Origin: an uncultured Verrucomicrobiota bacterium
Lineage (GTDB): Bacteria; Verrucomicrobiota; Verrucomicrobiia; Chthoniobacterales; SZAS-18
Length of the DNA stretch: 12,047 nt
Direction of reading: 5' to 3'
Assembly: GCA_937871685.1 (NCBI GenBank)
Contig: CALMOL010000487.1
Location: 1 to 12,047 of the forward strand
Every line of letters starts with the position of its first letter. Within the stretch, counting starts at the first letter, position 1. Position numbers and translations under genes: made by a program. The notes below the pieces were generated by a model, which saw nothing but the letters and a program-made list of their open reading frames with translations, was not told where the DNA came from and did not search any database. Shown here one piece after another: positions 6,264 through 12,047 of the stretch.

Positions 6264-7652
6264 ATGCTCCCCGACCTCCGCACCGAGATTCCCGGCCCAC
6301 GCTCCCGCGCGCTGGCGGCGCGGCTGCGCGCGGCGGAATCGCGGAACATCACCTACCTCGACGCGGAGTTTCCGATCTTTTGGGAGCTGGCGGAGGGCAT
6401 GAACGTGTGGGACGCCGACGGCAACCGCTTCCTCGACTTCACCTCCGCGTTTGCCGTAGCCTCGCTCGGGCACGGGGCGACCGCGGGCGCGCTCGCGACG
6501 CAGGCCGGCCGTCTCCTCCACGCGATGGGCGACGTTCACCCGACCGAGGAGAAGGTGCGCCTGTGCGAGCGCCTCGGCGAGATGACATTCGGACGCTGGC
6601 TCGGCCGCCCTGGGAAGGTGATCCTCGGGTGCAATGGCTCGGACGCCATCGAGGCCGCGCTCAAGACGGCGGTGCTGGCGAGCGGACGAAGCGGCGTGCT
6701 GACCTTCGAGAATGGCTACCATGGGCTGGGCTACGGCGCGCTCACGGCGGGAGGGATGCCGCGCTTCCAGCTGCCCTTTCGCGCGCAACTCGCCGACTGG
6801 GCCACCCTCCTGCCTTACCCCCATTGCTTTCGCTGCCCTTTTGGCCGCGCCGACCTGGCGAGGATCGAGGAGAAGGTGGAGGGCATCCCCGCTTGCCAGG
6901 ACGCGTGCGCCGCCGACTTCGCGCGGGCGCTCGACGCGGCCTTCGCGCGGGGGAACATCGGCGCGGTCCTGGTCGAGCCGGCGCAGGGCCGCGGCGGCGA
7001 CGTGTTTCCGCCCGCGTGGTTCCTGCCGGCGCTGCGAGCCGCGTGCGACGTGCACGGCGCGCTGCTCGTCTTCGACGAGATCTACACCGGCTTCCACCGC
7101 ACCGGCCCGCGCTTCGCCGCGGACGCCGCGGGGGTCGTGCCCGATCTCATCTGCCTCGGCAAGGCGCTCACCGGCGGGTTCCCGCTCTCGGCGTGCGTGG
7201 GCCGCTCCGAGGTGATGGACGCCTGGCCGGAGTCCACCGGGGAGGCGCTGCACACGAGCACCTACCTCGGCCATCCCGGCGGCTGCGCGATGGCGCTGGC
7301 GTCGCTCGACGCGCTCGAAGCTCCGGGCCTCGCCGACGAGGTGCTCGCGAAGGGTCGCGCCCTGCGCGACGCGTTGCGCGAGTTGAATTCGCCAAAGATC
7401 GGCGACGTGCGAGGGCGCGGGCTGATGATTGGAGCCGAAATCGTGATGCGCGCGCCGGAAGACCTGCGCCCTGACCCCGCCTCGTCCATCCGCGCCGTGA
7501 AGGCCGCGCTGCGCGCCGGTCTCATCCTCCTGGCCGGCGGCCCGGCGGGAAACGTCCTCTCGATCTCGCCGCCGTTCATCGTCAGCGACGAGGAGATCGC
7601 TTGGGCCGCCGCCACCATCGGCGAAGGCCTCGCTTCCGCCGAAGCTCCTTGA
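6264..7652 (+). CDS. Class III PLP-dependent aminotransferase with CxxC...CxxxC insert
   Basis: The 462-residue protein has the fold-type I, class III aminotransferase layout (acetylornithine, GABA and related transaminases). GMNVWDADGNRFLDF (45-59) begins the fold, and GCNGSDAIEAALKTA (122-136) is the phosphate-binding region. FENGYHG (148-154) follows, then LVEPAQGRGG (236-245) and FDEIYTGFHRTG (270-281), where D271 should contact the pyridine nitrogen. LICLGKALTGGFP (295-307) holds K300 as the Schiff-base lysine. Between the substrate and cofactor blocks lie C188-x2-C191 and C211-x3-C215, resembling a metal or Fe-S site; the CxxC of eukaryotic GABA transaminase ligates a [2Fe-2S] cluster. 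The amino donor and acceptor cannot be told from the sequence. The start at 6264 has no Shine-Dalgarno; inverted repeat B ends one base before it. It is co-directional with hldA, but no shared pathway is evident. Confidence 0.9.
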   Translation: MLPDLRTEIPGPRSRALAARLRAAESRNITYLDAEFPIFWELAEGMNVWDADGNRFLDFTSAFAVASLGHGATAGALATQAGRLLHAMGDVHPTEEKVRLCERLGEMTFGRWLGRPGKVILGCNGSDAIEAALKTAVLASGRSGVLTFENGYHGLGYGALTAGGMPRFQLPFRAQLADWATLLPYPHCFRCPFGRADLARIEEKVEGIPACQDACAADFARALDAAFARGNIGAVLVEPAQGRGGDVFPPAWFLPALRAACDVHGALLVFDEIYTGFHRTGPRFAADAAGVVPDLICLGKALTGGFPLSACVGRSEVMDAWPESTGEALHTSTYLGHPGGCAMALASLDALEAPGLADEVLAKGRALRDALRELNSPKIGDVRGRGLMIGAEIVMRAPEDLRPDPASSIRAVKAALRAGLILLAGGPAGNVLSISPPFIVSDEEIAWAAATIGEGLASAEAP

Positions 7653-7681
7653 TCGGCAAACCTGACGGCGCACCTTTGCCC

Positions 7682-8041
7682 ATGCCTACGGAAACGCTCG
7701 TCGCCGTGAATCTCGCGCTGGGCGTCCTGACCGGCTACGTGGGAAGCCTGGGACTCGTCGCGGGACTGCTGGCGTTCGTGTCGCCCAGCCCCGCGGAGAC
7801 GCGGGAAAGGCAAGAGGGGACGCGACAGCCTTTGGAAGGCTCATGGGTTGAGCGAATGCGAAGCCTTCCTCGCTTGCTTCGAGATCATCGCGGGCCGTCC
7901 ATCTGGACCCAGATGGTCTGCCGCTGGAAGGAGCGCCCCTACGTGCGCTGGGTGCTGGCCGCCTCGCTTGCCTTGATCGCCGTGAGCGTGATTTGCTCCG
8001 AAGTCATCCCGCGGGCCTTCGGGCCGGCGTTTCGTCACTGA
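7682..8041 (+). CDS. Small two-helix membrane protein of unknown function
   Basis: I do not recognise the family. The 119-residue product has a hydrophobic helix near the N-terminus (about 7-33, containing GVLTGYVGSLGLVAGLLAF). A polar, Arg-rich middle follows (about 37-88, with three Trp). A second hydrophobic helix spans about 89-109 (WVLAASLALIAVSVIC). Such a layout suggests an inner-membrane hairpin with the basic middle probably on the cytoplasmic side. The ATG at 7682, 29 bp after the aminotransferase stop, is preferred because the longer frame (from 7601) would overlap the aminotransferase with unlike sequence. The hydrophobic pattern in this frame supports a real gene. Its last 7 bp overlap the end of the helicase gene on the other strand. 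Confidence 0.6.
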   Translation: MPTETLVAVNLALGVLTGYVGSLGLVAGLLAFVSPSPAETRERQEGTRQPLEGSWVERMRSLPRLLRDHRGPSIWTQMVCRWKERPYVRWVLAASLALIAVSVICSEVIPRAFGPAFRH

Positions 8042-10548
8042 ATTCTTCGGCCGAACCCGATCTCCACCGGCCGCGTCTGCTCCGGCAGCAGCGGCGGAAA
8101 TCTCGCGGGCGGCGCGGCGGGCGTGGCGCCGAGGATCGCCCGCGCGGCTGCTTGGAGCTCCCGCCACCGTTCCCACGGATGATCGGGCGCGTGGACCGTC
8201 TGGCGCAAAATCGAGCGCCACTCGGTCTCGGCGCGCTCGATGTCGCCCGCGCGCAGCAGCTCGCTGCCTTCCGGCCGGAGCGTTCGTCCCGAGTGCCGGG
8301 CGCGCACCCATTCCGAGGCACCCTCGCCGTATTCCGGCGGCAGGCCCATTTCCAGATACGGCGGGTGATCCGCGCGCTCGTAGGCCTGGAGGCAGCGCCA
8401 GCCCAGCCGCGCGCCGCCGGCGTGCTCGCCCTCCTCCGCGAAGCGATGGCCGGCGCGAAGGTTGGCGAGGTCGAAGACGAGGTCGGCGATCGGATACACC
8501 TCGTCCTCCAGCGCGGCCGCGATCGCCAGTCCCTCCCCGCGGAAGAAGAACGAGAAGATCACGCCGCGCCGCGTCGGCGTGCCATTAGGCTCGATCAGTC
8601 CGAGCTGCCGCCAGGCGAGCACGGGAGTGAGCGTCGGATCGCTTGCTTCGCAGACCGGCCGTCGCTCGCAGCCTTGGCACACGCGCGGAAAGTCGCGTCG
8701 CTCGGGCGGAGCGAAGAGCGCCGCGCCGTGACGGTCGCGTCGCGCGGGGAACACCGTGGCCGAGAAGTCGCAGCGCGCGAAGATCGTCCCCGCGCGCTCG
8801 ACCAGCCCCGGCACGGCCGCGCCGCCGCCGCACAGCACCGGCGCGAGCGGCCAAACGTGCCGCTCCAGACCCTCCGCCGACATCCGCCAGCCGCGCGGGC
8901 AATGCTCCGCGCCCCACCGCTCGCGCAGCACGGGACGCAAGGAGGGCGCCAGCCGCACCGCGCCGTCCCCGAGGCGCGTGGCGAGCGCCACCTCCCGGCC
9001 ATACGCTCCGCCCTCCAGCCGGCAGAGCGCCCCGCGCCCGATGGCGTGCATCCGCCAGAATGCGGCGTCCCGGATGGCTGGCCGCCATGGCCCGCGCGTG
9101 CCACATGCGCCCCATGGGTCATATAGGTCCCATGGGACGGATAGGTCTGACGGCCCCGCCAAAGCCAGTAGCTCTCCCAACGGCACTTTCTTCTCGTCCG
9201 CGCGCGGCTCCCACTCCCCGCGGGAATTCAACATTTCCGCGGCCAGCGAGCGCACCAGGCGCGCCCGCTCCGCATCCACGCGCAGCCCGCACGGCCGCGC
9301 CACGGGGTCCGCGAGGCAGCCCTCGATGCCCAGCGGCACCGCCACGCCCGAGAACAAGCCGCCGGCCAACGTAACGGCCGCGGCCAGCGGGTCGTCGCCG
9401 CGCCCCGCGGCGTGGTGCATCACGCCGATCATCGCCGGCCAGTCCACCTCCGGCGGGCGCCGCAGGTGCCGCGGGCGAGCGTCCGCGAGCCGCGGCTTCC
9501 CCGGGGCCACGAGCACCGTGCCGGCGTCATCGAGGCCGCGGCGCCCCGCCCGGCCGAACATCTGCAGCAGTTCCTCCGGCTGGAGCTGCCGCTCGCCGCC
9601 GCGCACCGTGTAGCGCGTGTCGGTCACGAGCACCGAGCGCAGGGAAAAATTGACGCCCGCCGCGAGGCCGTTCGTGGCCACCACGGCGCGGAGCTGGCCC
9701 GCCTTCGCCAGCGGCTCCACCAGCCCGGCCCGCACCGCGTAGGGCAGGCCCGAGTGATGCCACGCCACGCGGCGGCGCAGCAGCTTCGCGAGGCCCTCCC
9801 CCGCCAGCGCCGCTTGCGCGGAAGAGAGCGACAAGGGCACGACCGGCGGCGGCAGGGCGCCGGCAAGCTCTCGCGCCAAGTCCTCCGCGGCCTGCCGTCG
9901 CGGCGCGAAGAGCAGCACCGGACCCAGGCCCGCGAGGAGCGCGCGCTGGACGTGCCGTCCCCACGCGGAGCGCATGCGAGCCTCATCGCGCGGGGCAGGC
10001 AGGGAATGAACGTCCGCCTCGTCCAGTGGGACCGGCCGGGTGTGGGTCGCGACGACTTCCGCCCGCCGGCCGCGGCGGCGCAGCCAATCGACCACGGCCT
10101 GCGGGTTCGCCACGCTGCCCGAGAGCAGCAGCAACTGCGTCTCGGGCGGCGCGAGCGCGATCACCAGCTCGTAGGCCGCGCCGCGCTGGGCGTCGCCGAG
10201 CATCTGGTATTCGTCCACCGCGAGCAGGCGCGGGCCGTCGCCGCGAAGAAAGCGGCCCTTTTGCGTTTCGAGCGTGGCCACGATCAAGCGCGCCCCGAGG
10301 TTTTCCGCCGCGTCGCCGGTGGCGATCCCCACGTCCCAGCCGCGGGCGCGCCACTCGGCGAGCTTGTCGTTGGCCAGCGCCCGCGTCGGCACGGTGAAGA
10401 CGGCCTGGCCCTTCACGCTAGGCAGGAACAATTCGAAGACGTGGGTCTTGCCCGCGCCCGTCGGCGCGTGGACCACCACGTCCGCGCCGGCGCGGAGCGC
10501 GGTCACGGCCTGCGCCTGCCAAAGATCGGGAAAATGCGCCGGACCCAC
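8035..10548 (-). CDS. Ski2-like superfamily 2 DEAD/DEAH-type helicase with long C-terminal extension
   Basis: Helicase motifs are complete in the first 340 residues: Q-like DLWQAQAV (8-15), Walker A APTGAGKT (28-35), TVPTRALAND (52-61), motif II DEYQ (112-115), and motif III as SGS (143-145). VLLFAPRRQ (211-219), ATNGLAAGVNF (291-301) and motif VI QMFGRAGRRG (329-338) complete the set. The order and the ATNGLAAGVN/GRAGRRG pair resemble the Ski2/Mtr4/Hel308 group, ATP-driven RNA or DNA unwinding enzymes. The remaining ~500 residues match nothing I know; C624-x2-C627-x5-C633 could bind metal. I start at the GTG at 10546-10548, 9 codons before the motif-Q region, giving 837 residues. GTG at 10570-10572 or ATG at 10660-10662 are alternatives, but they would use the repeat-rich upstream sequence. 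A 9-bp repeat encodes residues about 467-482. Confidence 0.85.
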   Translation of the reverse strand: MGPAHFPDLWQAQAVTALRAGADVVVHAPTGAGKTHVFELFLPSVKGQAVFTVPTRALANDKLAEWRARGWDVGIATGDAAENLGARLIVATLETQKGRFLRGDGPRLLAVDEYQMLGDAQRGAAYELVIALAPPETQLLLLSGSVANPQAVVDWLRRRGRRAEVVATHTRPVPLDEADVHSLPAPRDEARMRSAWGRHVQRALLAGLGPVLLFAPRRQAAEDLARELAGALPPPVVPLSLSSAQAALAGEGLAKLLRRRVAWHHSGLPYAVRAGLVEPLAKAGQLRAVVATNGLAAGVNFSLRSVLVTDTRYTVRGGERQLQPEELLQMFGRAGRRGLDDAGTVLVAPGKPRLADARPRHLRRPPEVDWPAMIGVMHHAAGRGDDPLAAAVTLAGGLFSGVAVPLGIEGCLADPVARPCGLRVDAERARLVRSLAAEMLNSRGEWEPRADEKKVPLGELLALAGPSDLSVPWDLYDPWGACGTRGPWRPAIRDAAFWRMHAIGRGALCRLEGGAYGREVALATRLGDGAVRLAPSLRPVLRERWGAEHCPRGWRMSAEGLERHVWPLAPVLCGGGAAVPGLVERAGTIFARCDFSATVFPARRDRHGAALFAPPERRDFPRVCQGCERRPVCEASDPTLTPVLAWRQLGLIEPNGTPTRRGVIFSFFFRGEGLAIAAALEDEVYPIADLVFDLANLRAGHRFAEEGEHAGGARLGWRCLQAYERADHPPYLEMGLPPEYGEGASEWVRARHSGRTLRPEGSELLRAGDIERAETEWRSILRQTVHAPDHPWERWRELQAAARAILGATPAAPPARFPPLLPEQTRPVEIGFGRRIQ
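9105..9149. repeat. In-frame 9-bp imperfect tandem repeat inside the helicase gene
   Basis: Five consecutive 9-mers begin with AT: ATGCGCCCC (9105), ATGGGTCAT (9114), ATAGGTCCC (9123), ATGGGACGG (9132) and ATAGGTCTG (9141). They include the perfect 12-bp palindrome GTCCCATGGGAC at 9127-9138. The stretch is poorer in GC than its surroundings. Because 9 is a multiple of three, the helicase frame is kept, and the encoded peptide on the minus strand reads in three-residue steps (SDL, SVP, WDL, YDP, WGA). It looks like an intergenic-type repeat that has grown within, or been inserted into, a coding region. Confidence 0.75.
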
Positions 10549-10704
10549 CGCCGACGACCGTAGGGTGGCCACCGCGTCTCCGCCAGCGGAGTGACAGGGC
10601 GGCGACCAGTTGGCGACCGCGCCGCCAAGCCCCCAGCGGGCGACCGCATGCGCTCCTCGCATTTTCGGGCCGCGCCCCTATCTTCCGCGCCTTTGCCGCT
10701 GCCG
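10549..10704. promoter_or_regulatory. Divergent intergenic region (helicase / comB) with clustered dyads
   Basis: These 156 bp separate two divergent genes and must hold promoters for both, though I can pick out no convincing -35/-10 pair. Structures visible are the palindrome GGTGGCCACC (10564-10573), CTCCGC/GCGGAG (10578-10583 with 10586-10591) and GGCGGCG/CGCCGCC (10598-10604 with 10620-10626). The 7-mer GGCGACC occurs at 10601, 10612 and 10639. The dyads could be operators or another repeat family of this genome. Confidence 0.45.
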
Positions 10705-11427
10705 ATGCAGATCGAAGTCATCCTCACGCCCGCCGAGATTGCGCTCCTGCCGCAACGCGACCTTGCCGAGACCACCGCGGTCGTCTTCGACGTTCTCCGG
10801 GCCACCTCCACCATCCTCACCGCCTTGGCCAACGGTGCGGCCGCCATTCACCCGCTGGGCGACCTCGAGGCCACGCGGGCTTTCCACGGCAGCCGCGCCG
10901 GCGCGCTCCTCTCCGGCGAGCGAAACGGCGTGAAGGCCGAGGGCTTCGACCTCGGGAATTCGCCGCGGGAATTCACCCGCGAGGCCGTCGGCGGGCGCGA
11001 AATCGTCCACACCACCTCCAACGGCACCTTCGCCCTGCGCGCCGTGGCCGGCGCTCCGCGCGTGCTGGTCGGCGCGCTGCTCAACCTCGATGCGCTCGCC
11101 GCTTACCTCCGCGCCTCCTCCCCCTCGCGCCTCCTCCTCAACTGCGCGGGCACCCATCAGCACTTTTCCACGGAGGATGCCCTCGCCGCCGGGTCGCTCA
11201 TGGCGCGCCTGCCCGAGGCCGAGCCGACCGACGCCGGCCAGCTCGTCTCGCTCCTCCACCAAAGGCATGGCCATGAGCCTTACGCCTGTCTGCGCTCGAC
11301 GGTGAATGGCCGACGCTTGGTCCGCATCGGGCTCGGCGAGGACGTTTCTTGGTGCGCGCGCGTGTCGTCCCTCCCCCTCGTTCCCGAGATGCGCGACGGG
11401 GTCATTCTGCCGCCCTTCCAATCGTAA
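10705..11427 (+). CDS. comB: 2-phosphosulfolactate phosphatase family protein (ComB)
   Basis: The 240-residue protein has the length and conserved blocks of ComB, a Mg2+-dependent phosphatase that converts 2-phosphosulfolactate to sulfolactate. It was first known from coenzyme M synthesis in methanogens and is also widespread in bacteria where its role is unclear. Blocks seen: VVFDVLRATSTI (26-37), GERNGVKAEGFDLGNSP (71-87), HTTSNGT (102-108), NCAGT followed by FSTEDALAAG (146-163), and the C-terminal DVSWCARVSSLPLVPEM (213-229). I start at the ATG at 10705-10707, where MQIEVILTP matches the family's first strand; an in-frame start at 10591 would add an Arg/Pro-rich leader from the repeat-rich spacer. 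No Shine-Dalgarno is evident. It is transcribed away from the helicase. A weak hairpin (11437-11442 with 11453-11458, no T tract) follows, then inverted repeat C. Confidence 0.9.
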   Translation: MQIEVILTPAEIALLPQRDLAETTAVVFDVLRATSTILTALANGAAAIHPLGDLEATRAFHGSRAGALLSGERNGVKAEGFDLGNSPREFTREAVGGREIVHTTSNGTFALRAVAGAPRVLVGALLNLDALAAYLRASSPSRLLLNCAGTHQHFSTEDALAAGSLMARLPEAEPTDAGQLVSLLHQRHGHEPYACLRSTVNGRRLVRIGLGEDVSWCARVSSLPLVPEMRDGVILPPFQS

Positions 11428-11472
11428 AACATCTCGCCGCCAGAAGCGCACGTGGCGGACATGACTCGGGGC

Positions 11473-11599
11473 GGACGTGAGAAGTGAGAGGTGAGAGGTG
11501 ACAAGTAGCTTCCCGGCCGCCCGCCTGTAACCATTCCAGCCCCGCCCGGTTCCAGGGCCGCGCACTCTGCCCACCTCTCACTTTTCACTTCTCACGTCC
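11473..11599. repeat. Heptamer-armed inverted repeat C (comB / TonB-like spacer)
   Basis: The left arm (11473-11500) begins GGAC and continues in 7-mers: GTGAGAA (11477), GTGAGAG (11484) and GTGAGAG (11491), then GTGACAA (11498). The right arm (11572-11599) is the reverse complement of the left over 28 bp with only two mismatches. They enclose 71 bases without a recognisable gene. The right arm ends 6 bases before the GTG start of the TonB-like gene, so a stem here would sit where a ribosome-binding site would be. Confidence 0.92.
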
Positions 11600-11605
11600 C
11601 CCTCG

Positions 11606-12047
11606 GTGTCGACCCTCGCCGACCGCCCTTCCGAATTCCTGACCCCGGCGCGCCGACGCGCCTTATGGGCGGTGGGGATCGCCATCGGCGTGCACGCCGT
11701 CATCCTGCTGATGTTCGCGGCGGTGATCCCGCTCCTCCCCGACGCCCGGGACTACGCTGTGGCGAAGCCGGACAAGCCGCCTGACCTACAGATCGAGGAG
11801 CCAACCCCGACGCCACCCGCCGCCGAGGAGGAAAAGAAAAAGCCGCTCGAATACATCGGCACGAATCCCAATCAGAAGTCCGAGAAGCCCCCGGAAAACC
11901 CGGACTTCCAGTCTTCGGAGGACACGCTGGCGAAGAGCGAGAAGGACGGAGAGGCCGGCAAGCCTCCGCTGCCGACGATGGACGGGCAGGACATTCCCTA
12001 CTTCGCCTTTGACACGAAACGCAACACCGAGGGCGAGAAGGCAGCTG
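11606..12047 (+). CDS. TonB-like membrane-anchored protein, N-terminal part (3' partial)
   Basis: The frame is open from GTG 11606-11608 to the window edge, giving 147 residues. An N-terminal cytoplasmic segment rich in Arg (ARRR at 15-18) is followed by one hydrophobic helix (about 20-44, WAVGIAIGVHAVILLMFAAV). A periplasmic stretch rich in Pro, Lys and Glu comes next (EEPTPTPPAAEEEKKKP at 64-80), and then a polar linker with YIGTNPNQKSEKPPENPDF (83-101). This is the layout of TonB-type energy transducers, whose Pro/Lys-rich spacer crosses the periplasm to outer-membrane receptors. The C-terminal domain that would prove TonB identity lies outside the window, so other single-pass proteins with Pro-rich linkers remain possible. 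GTG is the only plausible start: upstream in frame lies inverted repeat C with no start codon, and the first ATG is inside the helix. Confidence 0.6.
   Translation, partial: MSTLADRPSEFLTPARRRALWAVGIAIGVHAVILLMFAAVIPLLPDARDYAVAKPDKPPDLQIEEPTPTPPAAEEEKKKPLEYIGTNPNQKSEKPPENPDFQSSEDTLAKSEKDGEAGKPPLPTMDGQDIPYFAFDTKRNTEGEKAA

Noticed and set aside
6252..7673. 1.4-kb minus-strand open frame opposite the aminotransferase
   Set aside because: The plus strand carries complete class III aminotransferase motifs; the antisense product is low-complexity and unconserved in look.
10549..10662. Helicase start at the ATG at 10660-10662
   Set aside because: The extra 38 residues come from the dyad-rich spacer and match nothing. 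The GTG at 10546-10548 places the helicase core at a normal distance from the N-terminus, though this is not proven.

Overview
The window is GC-rich, densely coding bacterial DNA. Gene content (Gram-negative envelope genes, a ComB-family phosphatase, a TonB-like protein), start codons without clear Shine-Dalgarno sequences, and intergenic spacers full of short-period repeats suggest a chromosomal segment from the Verrucomicrobiota. That placement is inference, with moderate confidence. I see no phage, plasmid, insertion sequence, tRNA or rRNA.

Layout: (1) 1-210 is the end of a stress-type protein, followed by a strong intrinsic terminator. (2) 267-870 has no convincing gene but holds a striking array of about 12 near-palindromic 12-mers on an exact 21-bp period. 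(3) 871-4956 is a minus-strand run, transcribed right to left: an ArnT/PMT-like glycosyltransferase, dnaJ, then rsmE. (4) 5136-8041 is a plus-strand run: stand-alone heptose-7-phosphate kinase (hldA), a class III aminotransferase with a cysteine tetrad, and a small two-helix membrane protein. (5) 8035-10548 is a minus-strand Ski2-like superfamily 2 helicase, overlapping the small membrane gene tail to tail by 7 bp. (6) 10705 to the end is plus-strand: a ComB-family 2-phosphosulfolactate phosphatase and the start of a TonB-like membrane-anchored protein cut by the window edge.

The genes are mostly housekeeping. hldA and the glycosyltransferase, which are divergent, both fit lipopolysaccharide building. 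dnaJ followed by rsmE recalls the chaperone/rRNA-methylase neighbourhood known from other bacteria.

The unusual content is the repeat landscape. Four spacers each carry an inverted repeat whose arms are made of 7-bp repeats. The heptamer differs at every locus, yet the two arms within a locus match. Two of these elements end 1 and 6 bases before a start codon. A separate 9-bp repeat lies in frame inside the helicase gene. Together with the 21-bp array, these are the best candidates here for an undescribed structural or regulatory system.
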